From a virus, in the IMG/VR virus record IMGVR_UViG_3300047547_000110, positions 1 through 57,699 of that record: a stretch of DNA of 57,699 nt; one strand, given 5' to 3'. A program made the translations under genes and the position numbers. This document shows positions 24,510 to 33,576 of this stretch, one piece after another; position 1 is the first letter of the stretch; each line of letters opens with the position of its first letter. Under the pieces are notes generated by a model. It searched no databases. It was given only the letters and a program-made list of their open reading frames with translations, and was not told where the DNA came from.

Positions 24510-24533
24510 AAAAGGGAGCCGAAGCTCCCTTTT
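24510..24533. terminator. Bidirectional terminator between plus cassette and scaffold gene
   Basis: A 10-bp perfect stem AAAAGGGAGC/GCTCCCTTTT with a CGAA loop gives T-runs on both strands. It separates the convergent plus cassette and scaffold gene. Confidence 0.92.
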
Positions 24534-24548
24534 CTTGCTGCCTTGCGC

Positions 24549-25325
24549 TTAGCGGCGCTTGGCGAGGCCCGCTGCAATCTTCTCGGTCGGCGAGAGGTCG
24601 CGCTTCTGCGGGTTGGGCTTGCCCGTGGTGGAGCCCGGCTTGACACCTGAACCGCTCGGCGCTTCGCTCTCGAAAGCGCGGCCGAAGGTGGGGCTGGCCT
24701 TCATCTCTTTCACGAGGTCCTCGACCGTCATGAAACCGCCGGAGGCGTTGCCACGCGGATCGCCAGACTCATCGATCACACGGACGACGTACTCCTCGCC
24801 TTCCTTGATGACCTTGGTCTTGGCCTGGATATGCGGGAGCAGCAGCTCAGGCACACCCTTCTGGCCGGCGATCGCTTGCACAGCCGCCGTGGTGACCAGG
24901 TACTTCTGGAGGGTCTTGCCCATGTTCTGGAGTTCGCCGTCCTTGCCCTGCAGCTGGGTCTGGAAGCCACGCTCCAGGTCCTTCTTCATCTTCTCCCAGT
25001 TGACCTTGCCGTCTTTCGACTCACCGATGACACGCTCGACCGCCTGCTTGAGTGTCTCAGCCGAGACAGCATCGTCGCCTTCAAGGCCGAGCAGCTGGCC
25101 GACAGCGGCGAAGCCTGACACGTCAGGGCGGTTGCGCTTGGCTTCATCAGCGTCACGGCGAGCAGCCTTGAGGGACTTGTTCAGGCCGTCGATCGCACCA
25201 GCAGTACCCTTGAACGTTTCACCCAAGACGTAGCCGCCGTCGCCTTCGCTGTACATCCCGCGGAATTGCTCAGGCACCTTGTCGATGCTGTCCACGGTGG
25301 GGTTCTTCAGAAATTCAAATTCCAT
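24549..25325 (-). CDS. Head scaffolding protein
   Basis: 258 aa from ATG 25325 (GGAG 6 bases upstream). Highly charged, with long predicted coiled coils (SLKAARRDADEAKRNR, WEKMKKDLERGFQTQLQGKD), a Ser/Gly/Pro linker, and a basic C-terminus (TEKIAAGLAKRR). This is the usual layout of phage scaffolds, whose basic tail binds the capsid protein. It directs shell assembly and leaves before packaging. It lies just after the MuF-like and portal genes. Confidence 0.85.
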   Translation of the reverse strand: MEFEFLKNPTVDSIDKVPEQFRGMYSEGDGGYVLGETFKGTAGAIDGLNKSLKAARRDADEAKRNRPDVSGFAAVGQLLGLEGDDAVSAETLKQAVERVIGESKDGKVNWEKMKKDLERGFQTQLQGKDGELQNMGKTLQKYLVTTAAVQAIAGQKGVPELLLPHIQAKTKVIKEGEEYVVRVIDESGDPRGNASGGFMTVEDLVKEMKASPTFGRAFESEAPSGSGVKPGSTTGKPNPQKRDLSPTEKIAAGLAKRR

Positions 25326-25457
25326 CACACTCTCCTTCTGCGCATCACGCGCGGTTGTTGGGCATCGCGCCCGGGATAATCTCAGATTGGCACCTTAACG
25401 CCGGCGCCTATATGTTGTGGACCATTGTTTGCTTACCGGGTCGACTTCGGCCACGGA

Positions 25458-26651
25458 TCAGTCGTCCGTCCCACGAAGCCGGTCTAGCAGTTCGCGGGCA
25501 TCGTCGTCAAGCCGAGTACGCAGCTGGTCCAGGTTGTACTGGCGCCCGCTAGCATCCACAAACTTGTCGAGTGACACGCCACCGTCACGGAACAAGCGGG
25601 CACGCGTAGGGCCCAGGACCTCGTCCTGGAACTTCGCAGGCTGGCGCTTGATCCAGTCCTGGTAGGTGACATTGCTTGGGGTCAAGCCGATGTTCTCCGC
25701 AGCCCAGGCGTCACGCCGAGCCTTGACTTGCGCCCGACGATCGGCAGCCGACATGCGGGACCACTCTTTCGCGCCTGCCTCTTCACGAGCTTCCTGGGTG
25801 AAGTCCAGCTCACGCTTGCGGCGGGTACGACCGTCACGGACTGTGGGCCGATCACCCACAATCTCCTCACCGGCCAGAATAGGGACCACCGTGGAGCGGC
25901 AGTTTGGATGCGCTGGCGGGCGAGGCCCTTTGTCAATTGGGTAGACTTCACCGTCACGAGAACGGCAGACAGCCGAGGTGCGGCCGTCCAAGGTAGCTAC
26001 CCAACGGACTCCGCTGATGATGTCAGCATTGGCCTCCCAGGTCGCTTGGCGGGCGCCAGTCGAGACGTGGTTCGCCGCTGTACGCACAACAGTCTCGGCG
26101 TCACGCTTGGTGATAGCCAGAACCCCGTCAGAGTAGTTCGCGGCCTTGGTCCCACGGATGCGGCGCACGATCTGGTCGTTGGTCTCGCCCTGCAGGATGC
26201 CCAGACGCAGCTGTTGCTCGATGCGCTGAGAGTCTGCAGCAGCCAGACGATCCCACCAGCCTTGCAACGGAATGCCGTTGATAGGCGACGCCACGACAGC
26301 CCTCAGCGTAGCAGGCGCTACGGTGTTGAAGGCAATCTCGACAGGCACAGCCGCAGCCATGGCATTAACCTCCCAAGTGGCCTCGACTTGAGACAACCCA
26401 TTGAGGTCAGGGCGCACGTCGGCATCGACCGCAGCAATAGCTGCTGCCCGCAGCCTCCGAATCTCGATCAGCATCGCGTTTAGGCGCGCTTCTTGGAACT
26501 CGGTGAGGTTCTCCTGGAGCATCGCGACAAGCTCACGATCCGAAGCCTCCAGGAGCTTGACTGCATCAGCTGCCATGCGGTTAGAGAACCGCAAGACAGC
26601 GATCTGATGGCGGACCGTGGCGTCGAGGAGCTCCTCGTTCGCGGTAGGCAT
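25458..26651 (-). CDS. Minor head protein, MuF / SPP1 gp7-like
   Basis: 397 aa. The C-terminal-half motif WVATLDGRTSAVCRSRDGEV with PRPPAHPNCRSTVVP is the MuF head-morphogenesis signature (CxxxDG / HPNCR). The N-terminal half is helical. Such proteins sit near the portal and can be ejected with DNA. Start overlaps the portal stop (TGATG). A TCGGCCACGG repeat lies 2 bases past the stop. Confidence 0.9.
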   Translation of the reverse strand: MPTANEELLDATVRHQIAVLRFSNRMAADAVKLLEASDRELVAMLQENLTEFQEARLNAMLIEIRRLRAAAIAAVDADVRPDLNGLSQVEATWEVNAMAAAVPVEIAFNTVAPATLRAVVASPINGIPLQGWWDRLAAADSQRIEQQLRLGILQGETNDQIVRRIRGTKAANYSDGVLAITKRDAETVVRTAANHVSTGARQATWEANADIISGVRWVATLDGRTSAVCRSRDGEVYPIDKGPRPPAHPNCRSTVVPILAGEEIVGDRPTVRDGRTRRKRELDFTQEAREEAGAKEWSRMSAADRRAQVKARRDAWAAENIGLTPSNVTYQDWIKRQPAKFQDEVLGPTRARLFRDGGVSLDKFVDASGRQYNLDQLRTRLDDDARELLDRLRGTDD

Positions 26652-28210
26652 CAGTCAGCTCCAGGATTCAGTGCCGGGTCAACCGGTGGGGCGTTGGGAT
26701 TGGCAGGCGGGTTGTTTGGGTCAACCGGTGGGGCGTTGGGATCGGCAGGCGGGTTGTTCGGGTCGGCAGGAGGCGTCTGGGTGCCATTGCCATTGCCAAA
26801 CATGTCGCCCATCGAGCTCGTAGCTTCTTCCTTCAGCTGCTCGGCGTCTTCGTCTTCGTCGAAGTCGTCGGACAGCACTTGGCGGGACTTCATCTCCTTC
26901 AGGAAGGCCTTGCGAGACAGGTCGCGCTGAGCACGCATCTTCAGCAGAGCATCCAGCTCAGCGGAATCAGCTTCCGTCAAGTCCACATCGGTGTTAACCG
27001 TGGCCGAACCTCCAGCCTCAAGACCGAGCCAGTCGGCGGTGAACTGCATGGCCTGCTCGAGGCAGTCCTGGAAGTCCCTCACAGTCGCAGCCAGGTAGGA
27101 CGACGATTCAGCCGAGTCCAGGGCGCGCCCGGTAGCTGTCTCGTCGCCAGGACGCTGACGCATGTACTCCGCGCCGTAGGTGGCCATCTGATTCTCCAAA
27201 GACTGGAGGTCATTGGCACCTGCGGTGATGGCCGCGCCGGTGTGCTCGACGTAGTACCACTTGCCTTCGGGGGCTTCAGTGGTGAGGAAGTTGTTGGGGC
27301 CGATGTTGACCTTCTGGTCTGCCGCCACACCGGACGCAGCCAGGATGGGGAAGCGGGACACAGTGAGAACGTTGCGCTGATCGCTGGCAGACTGCCAGTG
27401 CGCAACGTTGAGGAAGGCCAGGTCAGTGAGGGGCGGCTTGCACTCCATCAGACCCGAGCGCTTGCCTGCATAGAAGGTAACCAGCGGAATGTAGTCCAGC
27501 GAGGTGGTGCCTTCGGATTCGATGTGCCACTCGTCACCTTTTTCATTGGGTGCCCAGACTTCCCACATGCCGGGTTCGAGCACGCGGACGCGGACGACCT
27601 CGACTTCCTCCCAGCCGACACGCTCGACAGTCTTCTCAAGGATGCGGATGTGCGTGAGAACCTCCTGGCCAAGCACCACCGCCGAGTAGGCAGCAATGAG
27701 GCATTCAGGCTTGACGTGCACCCAGTACGGGCGCAAGCCATCAGCACGGTCGTCAGCCAGGGTGCGGGGACGATCGTCACCCTCAGCATCAGTCTTGGCT
27801 TCAGGTGTAGGATGCTCCACGAGGACATGGGAGAAGCCTTTGGCCCAGGCTTCCCGGAACCAGGAGCGCGAGAAGGCCTGCAGGTTGTTGCCCTGCATGT
27901 CAATGTCTTCGGCGTAGTCCACAATCTGAGCGGGCACGTCTTCGCCAAGCACAACCGCTTCACGAAAGGGCTTGCCTGCAAGGGTGTCCAGCGTCTGCTC
28001 AGTCATGTTGAGCAGCGTGGCACGCGACTTGCGGGCTTCGTAGTTCTTGTTGGATTCATTGTCATACTGCGGGAGGAATTCATCCCCAGCAGCTCGCATT
28101 GCTTCCGTGCCAGCAAGCAATACGTCGATCATGCGCCAGCGCGGCGTCATGCGGAGGTAAGCCGACGACGGGGTCGCCACTGTCGGCTTCTTATTGGGTG
28201 TATCTGCCAT
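26651..28210 (-). CDS. Portal protein (DUF4055-like)
   Basis: 519 aa. SRATLLNMTEQTLDTLAGKPF, KGFSHVLVEHP and the crown/stem region fit DUF4055-type portals. The C-terminal 40 residues are a Pro/Asn/Asp tandem repeat (ADPNAPPVDPNNPP) that probably extends flexibly into the head. Forms the dodecameric DNA gate and docks terminase. Confidence 0.92.
   Translation of the reverse strand: MADTPNKKPTVATPSSAYLRMTPRWRMIDVLLAGTEAMRAAGDEFLPQYDNESNKNYEARKSRATLLNMTEQTLDTLAGKPFREAVVLGEDVPAQIVDYAEDIDMQGNNLQAFSRSWFREAWAKGFSHVLVEHPTPEAKTDAEGDDRPRTLADDRADGLRPYWVHVKPECLIAAYSAVVLGQEVLTHIRILEKTVERVGWEEVEVVRVRVLEPGMWEVWAPNEKGDEWHIESEGTTSLDYIPLVTFYAGKRSGLMECKPPLTDLAFLNVAHWQSASDQRNVLTVSRFPILAASGVAADQKVNIGPNNFLTTEAPEGKWYYVEHTGAAITAGANDLQSLENQMATYGAEYMRQRPGDETATGRALDSAESSSYLAATVRDFQDCLEQAMQFTADWLGLEAGGSATVNTDVDLTEADSAELDALLKMRAQRDLSRKAFLKEMKSRQVLSDDFDEDEDAEQLKEEATSSMGDMFGNGNGTQTPPADPNNPPADPNAPPVDPNNPPANPNAPPVDPALNPGAD
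26676..26759. repeat. Two 42-bp tandem repeats in the portal gene
   Basis: Two near-identical 42-bp units (about two base differences) encode the Pro-rich portal C-terminus. Prone to length change between isolates. Confidence 0.85.
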
Positions 28211-28286
28211 GAGCGGCTCCTCGGTCGGCGGTGTACGTAGATGACCGCGATGGTACCTCGTAAACCGCCGATTCGGGAGCCAGCAA

Positions 28287-29186
28287 TCACGCGTCGCCTG
28301 GGTGGCGTTCCCCTAAGAAGACAGGGAAACGAGGCGCATCTTTCGACCCAATTGGGAAGAACTTGTACTTGACCGTCTTGCCGTGCCACAGGCCCGGACT
28401 CGCCCAAATCAACGCCCTGGTCGCAGCGTCGAAGCCGGTGCCAATGTTGAACTCCACACCGGCGAAAGGACCATTGATTCCCCGGACCTTCAGAGCGCCC
28501 AGTGTGTTCATGCCCACCATGCCGTCTTTCGAGTGGCCGCGTTCGGTCTGCCCCAGGAGCCCGATACTGGCCTCGTTGGAGTTGTGCAGGAGCTCCTCGA
28601 ACCCGATGACCAGAGCCTCTGCATCCTCAAACCGCTTGAGTTTCATCAGGTCCTGCTTAGAGGCCGTGCCACGACCGAACTTGTAGGGTGAGGAGGCGTC
28701 ACGCAGCATGACACCCTCATAGCCTAGCTCTAGCTGGACTCGCTCATACTCATCCAGCTCGTCAAGCGATGTGATGATGGTCTGCTCAACCATCACGCTG
28801 CGACCCGAGCCGGTGGCAATGTCACGGGCCATGCCGAGACGCTCATGATACGGCTTACCGGGCTCGCGCACACAGTCGAAGACATGGAGGAACACATCGG
28901 GCTCACCGTCACGACTCATCACGCCGGACGTCGTGCCGAGGAAGGCACGCGGGTCACGCGGATCGCCCACCAAGAGCTCACCATCCAGTCCTTCCAAGAA
29001 GGTCTTGCCAAAGATGGCTTGGACCCGCCGGTTGGGAATAGGCTTGAGGTTGCGGGACACCACAACCCCGTCACGGATGATCGCACGAATGCCATCCAGC
29101 TTAGGACTGCCCAGCAGCGGCCAGCGAACGGCGGCGGAGTCGGCCACGGTTGCGGCGAGCATGGGGCGAAAGGCTCTCTCAGTCAT
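28287..29186 (-). CDS. ATP-dependent DNA ligase
   Basis: 299 aa. Nucleotidyltransferase motif I is SPKLDGIRA with Lys29 as the AMP acceptor. Motif III is around FLHVFDCV, motif IV around GYEGVMLRD, and motif V around MKLKRFEDAEALVIGF. The C-terminal part is the OB fold. No extra N-terminal DNA-binding domain, as in small phage ligases. Seals nicks in replication; unusual for lying among head genes. Confidence 0.95.
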   Translation of the reverse strand: MTERAFRPMLAATVADSAAVRWPLLGSPKLDGIRAIIRDGVVVSRNLKPIPNRRVQAIFGKTFLEGLDGELLVGDPRDPRAFLGTTSGVMSRDGEPDVFLHVFDCVREPGKPYHERLGMARDIATGSGRSVMVEQTIITSLDELDEYERVQLELGYEGVMLRDASSPYKFGRGTASKQDLMKLKRFEDAEALVIGFEELLHNSNEASIGLLGQTERGHSKDGMVGMNTLGALKVRGINGPFAGVEFNIGTGFDAATRALIWASPGLWHGKTVKYKFFPIGSKDAPRFPVFLGERHPGDA

Positions 29187-29371
29187 GACGGATTCTCCTG
29201 TGCTGCAGCTTCCAGTAGCTCGATCAGCCGAAGCCCGTTGCCGCCATAGCCGTCTTCCAGTAAGTTGGCTATGCGACGGGCCGCTTCTTCTGCGCGGTCC
29301 GCTGCTTGAGACATGCGGTCAGCCGTGGCTTCAAGCCTATGAACTGCGCGCCACATTGATTCATCATTCAT
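29183..29371 (-). CDS. Small coiled-coil protein
   Basis: 62 aa, ATGA overlap with the ligase start. Nearly one continuous helix with heptad-like spacing (VHRLEATADRMSQAADRAEE). No known family. Position suggests co-translation with the ligase. Confidence 0.65.
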   Translation of the reverse strand: MNDESMWRAVHRLEATADRMSQAADRAEEAARRIANLLEDGYGGNGLRLIELLEAAAQENPS

Positions 29372-29921
29372 GGCTTGGCACCCCGTGCGTATGAATTGGG
29401 TTCAGGTCATCTGCCCAAGAGGGCCAGTCACGGAGAGGACGACGAACCAGGCGAGCCTTGCCGCCTTCGAGGTGGAGGTATTCGGTGATGAAGACACTAG
29501 GCTCGGCAGGCGAACCGCCCAGCAGCTCTTGCAGGACGTCCAGGGCCACGCCGACCTCGGACGAGGAGGCTTCTCCAATGTGCTCCATGCCCTGCAGACG
29601 CTCAACAACACGTATCAGCGCCCGGGCCTGCAGGTCGCGCCGGTTGGTGTGCTCCCGCACGACGTCGAGGATGGCATCGTCGAAGGGCGACGGGTCCATG
29701 TCTTTGCCGTTCTCCGCCTCGGCAACCAGGCGCTCAACGCATGCCTCGTCATCCTCAGCAGCATGCAGCTCGACGAGAGCGTACTCGAGACCACGACGGT
29801 ATGCGTCACGAGCTGGAGCCCGGCAGTAGCTGTGCTGGCTACGCCATTGGCGGAATACGATGACCAGCAGTATGGCCATTAGCACGATTGAGAGAGTGAC
29901 CCAGGGGTCGATGTTGTTCAT
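29364..29921 (-). CDS. Membrane-anchored hypothetical protein
   Basis: 185 aa, GGAGAAC site. N-terminal transmembrane helix (VTLSIVLMAILLVIVF) followed by a soluble helical, acidic domain. Overlaps the next gene by 8 bp. Function not recognised. Confidence 0.75.
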   Translation of the reverse strand: MNNIDPWVTLSIVLMAILLVIVFRQWRSQHSYCRAPARDAYRRGLEYALVELHAAEDDEACVERLVAEAENGKDMDPSPFDDAILDVVREHTNRRDLQARALIRVVERLQGMEHIGEASSSEVGVALDVLQELLGGSPAEPSVFITEYLHLEGGKARLVRRPLRDWPSWADDLNPIHTHGVPSHE

Positions 29922-29930
29922 GATGTTCTC

Positions 29931-30440
29931 CTATTGGTCAACAGCTGATATGAAACGCTTAAGAGCATGGTAGGCCTTGCTATCAGTCTGCCCGTCGATT
30001 ACAGCATCCTCGACGTAGCCGTTCGTAGTCTGCACCCGCAGCCACGTCCGCTGAGAGGCGGTGATCTTACGGACAAAGTCTAGCGGCACGAGGAAGCCCT
30101 TGCGCGATTCTTTTGTTGCAGCCCCGAACTCATTAAAGTTGGTCAAGGGCTGCATGATCGAGAGGTCGTGCGTCTGCCCGTCGATGTTGAGCTTGGCGCC
30201 CGTAATGCCCTTGATGTCGTTGAATAGGTAGACGACGAGGATGGCCTCGGCTGGGCTCTTAGACGTCCACTGTGCGCCGAGTCCGGTGCAAAGCATGCCC
30301 TTGCAAGCATTACCGTGGCCGCCGATGGCTACAACCCGCGCATTGTCGAAGCCACTACGGGTGACATTGGGGCCAGTGCCTGAGGTAGTTGAGCAGCCTA
30401 TCAAGAGCAGCCCAACAGCAAAAAGAAGTAATCGAATCAT
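29931..30440 (-). CDS. Phage-encoded lipoprotein
   Basis: 169 aa. Signal peptide ends in a lipobox (GLLLIGC|STTSG), so it is probably lipidated and exported. The mature domain has two Cys near CKGMLC and a mixed alpha/beta pattern. It follows a terminator after nrdB, so it has its own transcription or depends on read-through. Such single lipoprotein genes can act in superinfection exclusion (as T5 Llp does). That role is inference. Confidence 0.8.
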   Translation of the reverse strand: MIRLLLFAVGLLLIGCSTTSGTGPNVTRSGFDNARVVAIGGHGNACKGMLCTGLGAQWTSKSPAEAILVVYLFNDIKGITGAKLNIDGQTHDLSIMQPLTNFNEFGAATKESRKGFLVPLDFVRKITASQRTWLRVQTTNGYVEDAVIDGQTDSKAYHALKRFISAVDQ

Positions 30441-30477
30441 TATTAGCTCCTACCCGGTGTCGCTAAGCCGGGAGATA

Positions 30478-30519
30478 AAAGAAGGGGCGACGATCACAGT
30501 GTATCGCCGCCCCTTCTTT
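30478..30519 (-). terminator. Terminator after nrdB
   Basis: A 12-bp perfect stem AAAGAAGGGGCG/CGCCCCTTCTTT with further inner pairing (CGAT/ATCG). The minus strand continues CTTTTATC. Separates the reductase genes from the lipoprotein gene. Confidence 0.85.
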
Positions 30520-30544
30520 CAGGATGCCATCATTCCCAGCTGGG

Positions 30545-31504
30545 TCAATCGAAGGCGTCGTCCCATGTACCTTCGATGGCCCCCTTCGAGTAGTCCGTCG
30601 CCCGATTCTCGAAGAAGTTAGTATGCTCCTTCCCGAAGACGATCACATCGACCCAAGGCAGAGGGTTGGTGGCCACGCCAAAGAGAGGCCGCTCGCCAAG
30701 CTGGCCGAGACGCTGGTCAGCCACATAGCGGATATATCCCTTAACCTCCTCGGCCGTCATGCCTGAGTTGCCGCCACCGTCATACGCCAGGTCGATGAAG
30801 GCGAACTCGAGCTCCACCATCCGCTGAGCCACCTCACGAATACGCTCGGAGTGCTCTGCGGTCCGGATGTGGGGGTGTTCGGCCAGCAGCTGGTGATACA
30901 CCCTCACCATGCACTCGACGTGATGGGTCTCGTCACGGATGGACCAGCTGACGATCTGCCCCATACCCACCATCTTGCCAAAGCGGGTGAAGTTGAGCAG
31001 CATGACGAAGCTGGAGAAGAGCTGCAGCCCCTCTCCGAAGGCCGAGAAGACCGCGATGTCAAGCGCCAGACCTTCCAGCCCCTCGCGCTGCTGGAACAGG
31101 TACTCATGCTTGTCCACCATCTCGCTGTATCCCATGAAGGCGGAGTACTCCACCTCAGGGATACCCAGCTCGTCGATCAGCATCGAGTAGGCCTGGATGT
31201 GCACGCCCTCGCGGGCGGCAATCGAGGCCATCATCATGCGCAACTCGACCGGCTTGAAGGTCGGCATGTAGCGCTCGATGTACCCAGAGGCTACATCGAC
31301 GTCAGCCTGGGTGAAGAAGCGGAAGATGTGGGTCAGCAGGGACTTCTCCTCTGCTGTCAGCACAGTCTTCCAGGTCTTGATGTCCTCCGTCAGAGGCACC
31401 TCACGAGCGAGCCAGTGCATTTGCTCACTCGCTACAAAGGCCTCATAGGCCCATGGATACCAGAACGGCTTATATGCCGCCCGTTTGTCAAAGATACTCG
31501 CCAT
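30545..31504 (-). CDS. nrdB: Ribonucleotide reductase, class I small (radical) subunit
   Basis: 319 aa. Metal ligands fit class Ia spacing: Asp68, Glu99, His102, Glu158, Glu192, His195, with the radical Tyr106 (REGVHIQAYS). C-terminal tail (AIEGTWDDAFD) is acidic/aromatic, as needed to dock NrdA. Works with the adjacent large subunit to make dNDPs. The start follows the nrdA stop by 3 bp. Confidence 0.97.
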   Translation of the reverse strand: MASIFDKRAAYKPFWYPWAYEAFVASEQMHWLAREVPLTEDIKTWKTVLTAEEKSLLTHIFRFFTQADVDVASGYIERYMPTFKPVELRMMMASIAAREGVHIQAYSMLIDELGIPEVEYSAFMGYSEMVDKHEYLFQQREGLEGLALDIAVFSAFGEGLQLFSSFVMLLNFTRFGKMVGMGQIVSWSIRDETHHVECMVRVYHQLLAEHPHIRTAEHSERIREVAQRMVELEFAFIDLAYDGGGNSGMTAEEVKGYIRYVADQRLGQLGERPLFGVATNPLPWVDVIVFGKEHTNFFENRATDYSKGAIEGTWDDAFD

Positions 31505-31507
31505 AGT

Positions 31508-33322
31508 TTACCCCTCGCAGCTCGTGCAACCTTCACCAAGAGTGCATACTGCACCAGACGGGGCCGCGTCGTCCGCCTTCGTCTCTACGGGAGCAGGCTC
31601 ACGCAGGATGTCAGGCATCACACCGACCGACGTCGCCTTGACAGACGAGGAGCGGAGGTAGTAGAGGGACTTCAGGCCGAGCTCCCATGCACGGAAGTGG
31701 GTCTGATGGAGCGTCTTGGTCGAGACGTTGGCAGGCAGGAAGAGGTTGAGGCTCTGCGCCTGGCAGATGAACGGCTGGCGATCAGCAGCCAGTTCGAGCA
31801 TCACGTTCGGATCGACCTCCGAAGCAGTCTCGAAGACAGCCTTATCGTGCGCCGAAAGGAAGTCCAGGTGCTGTACAGAGCCGCGTTCGAGCACGATCGA
31901 GCGCCAGACCTCCGGGTCATCGCGGCCGAGTTCTGCAAGCCTGACCTGCAGTGCCGGATTGCGCACTTCATGAGAGCCTGCCATGGTCTTCTGCACGAAG
32001 GCATTGCTGACCAGGGGCTCCGTGCTCGGGCTGACCCCGCCGCAGATGATCGAAGAGGTGGCGTTCGGAGCGATCGCGATCAGGTGAGCATGACGCAGGC
32101 CTGTTCCCTTCATGTCCTCAGCTTCACCGCGCTCAACCGCGAGACGCATGGACGCCAGACGAGCCTCGCTGCGGATCGCATGGTAGAGCTGAGCGTTGAA
32201 CTCGGCAACGTGGGAGGAACCAAGTGCCCAGCCTTGCAGCTGGCAGTAGGTATGGAAGCCAAGGGTGCCGAGACCAATGGAGCGCTCCGACACGACCGAC
32301 TTGACAGCCCGCCACATCTCGTCAGGGGCGCGCTGGCAGAACACCTCGAGCGCATTGTCCAGCATGGTCACCAGGTCATCGATAAACTGGGTCCGATTCG
32401 GCCACCAGTCGTCGAGCTTTGCCACGTTGATGCTGGAGAGGCAGCAGACAGCGGTGCGGTCGGGAGCGGTCGGGAGGGTTATCTCAGTGCAGAGGTTCGA
32501 GTGGTGCACGCGGAGGCCCTTATCCTTGAGAGGCTGCGGCAGGCTGCGGTTGGCAGCGTCCACGAAGAAGAGGTAGGGTTCACCGAGGCGAGCACGTTGC
32601 TGGAGCATCTGAACCCACAGGCCGCGGGCTTGGACCGTCTCGCGGACGTTGCCGGAGTGAGGGTCAACCAGGTCCCATGGTTGGTCATCGCGCACAGCCT
32701 GCATGAAGGCATCACTGATGCAGACCCCGTGATGGAGGTTCTCGTTCTTGCGGTGAACGTCTCCACCCGTGGCCGAACGCATGTTGATGAACTCGACAAT
32801 CTCGGGATGGGACACATCGAGGTAGGTCGCATGAGCACCGCGACGAGTGGAGCCTTGGTGGTAGGCGATGGCCTGCGAGTCCTGGACGTGCATGAAGGAC
32901 ATGACGCCCGGCGTGTCCACGCCCTTGCTGGTGACTTCACCAACAGAGCGCACGTCACCCCAGTAGGTGCCGATGCCGCCGCCATTAGTCGAGAGGAAAG
33001 CGTTCTCCACGAAGTTCTCAGCCAAGCCGCGCACAGAGTCATCGACGTGGTTGAGGAAGCAGCTGATAGGCAGACCGCGGGTCGTGCCGCCATTCGCCAG
33101 CAGCGGAGTGGCGAACATGAACCATTGATTGGAGGAGTAGTTGTACAGTCGCTGCGCCAGGGCATCGTCGCCCCCGCTGAACGCCTTTGCCGCCCGGGCC
33201 AAGGCCTGCTGACCGGTCTCGCCGGGCAAGCAGAACTGTTTCTTGAGGGTCGTTACCGCGAAGGCACTCATGGCCTCATCGCGGGTGGGGTCGATGTCGA
33301 TCCCGGTCGCAGCATCTATCAT
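31508..33322 (-). CDS. nrdA: Ribonucleotide reductase, class I large (catalytic) subunit
   Basis: 604 aa. Active-site set present: Cys88 (PISCFLN), Asn276-Cys278-Glu280 (SNLCTE), a Cys293/294 pair, Tyr pair LYYLRSS near 560, and C-terminal redox CTLGEGCTSC. It lacks the N-terminal ATP-cone, so it should escape dATP feedback inhibition, as in several phage reductases. Shorter than E. coli NrdA (761 aa) for that reason. GGAG 9 bases before ATG. Confidence 0.97.
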   Translation of the reverse strand: MIDAATGIDIDPTRDEAMSAFAVTTLKKQFCLPGETGQQALARAAKAFSGGDDALAQRLYNYSSNQWFMFATPLLANGGTTRGLPISCFLNHVDDSVRGLAENFVENAFLSTNGGGIGTYWGDVRSVGEVTSKGVDTPGVMSFMHVQDSQAIAYHQGSTRRGAHATYLDVSHPEIVEFINMRSATGGDVHRKNENLHHGVCISDAFMQAVRDDQPWDLVDPHSGNVRETVQARGLWVQMLQQRARLGEPYLFFVDAANRSLPQPLKDKGLRVHHSNLCTEITLPTAPDRTAVCCLSSINVAKLDDWWPNRTQFIDDLVTMLDNALEVFCQRAPDEMWRAVKSVVSERSIGLGTLGFHTYCQLQGWALGSSHVAEFNAQLYHAIRSEARLASMRLAVERGEAEDMKGTGLRHAHLIAIAPNATSSIICGGVSPSTEPLVSNAFVQKTMAGSHEVRNPALQVRLAELGRDDPEVWRSIVLERGSVQHLDFLSAHDKAVFETASEVDPNVMLELAADRQPFICQAQSLNLFLPANVSTKTLHQTHFRAWELGLKSLYYLRSSSVKATSVGVMPDILREPAPVETKADDAAPSGAVCTLGEGCTSCEG

Positions 33323-33403
33323 ATTCAGGGGCTCCTGGTGGTTGAAGAGAAAGAGCTACGATCTTGACACGTCTCGGGCGTAACGCAAGCCGACAAAAAG
33401 GAA

Positions 33404-33433
33404 AACCCCTGAAGCCTTGCAGCTTCAGGGGTT
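33404..33433 (-). terminator. Terminator upstream of nrdA
   Basis: A 12-bp perfect stem AACCCCTGAAGC/GCTTCAGGGGTT, then TTTTCCTTTTTG on the minus strand. It ends the terminase-tRNA transcript, so nrdA starts from its own promoter in the 80 bp downstream. Confidence 0.88.
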
Positions 33434-33470
33434 CGCCAGAGCCCAACCAACCGATCACAGGAGTGTGGAG

Positions 33471-33548
33471 ATGAACGTCAACCACGAATGCAGTGTACTG
33501 CAGGAGACCGAGCAGCGCAACCGTCGTTGTCGCCAGGCCCAGGCCTAG
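33471..33548 (+). CDS. Possible 25-residue peptide gene on the opposite strand
   Basis: ATG to TAG with AGGAG exactly 7 bases upstream and the leader CCAACCAACCGATCA identical to that before the gene at 43129. Product MNVNHECSVL...QAQA is Cys/Arg-rich. It is too short to judge by composition; its leader is the main support. Confidence 0.35.
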   Translation: MNVNHECSVLQETEQRNRRCRQAQA

Positions 33549-33557
33549 ATACGACAA

Positions 33558-33576
33558 AGCCCGCTCGGGGCGGGCT
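33558..33576 (-). terminator. Hairpin downstream of the tRNA gene
   Basis: A 7-bp stem AGCCCGC/GCGGGCT with a weak minus-strand T-run (TTTGTC). Could stop or process the tRNA transcript. Confidence 0.5.

Noticed and set aside
26879-28240. A 453-codon plus-strand open frame
   Set aside because: Antisense shadow of the portal gene, no ribosome site or domain.
30851-33367. An 838-codon open frame on the plus strand
   Set aside because: It lies antisense to nrdA and nrdB, has no ribosome site, and its translation has no recognisable domain. It reflects GC-rich codon structure.
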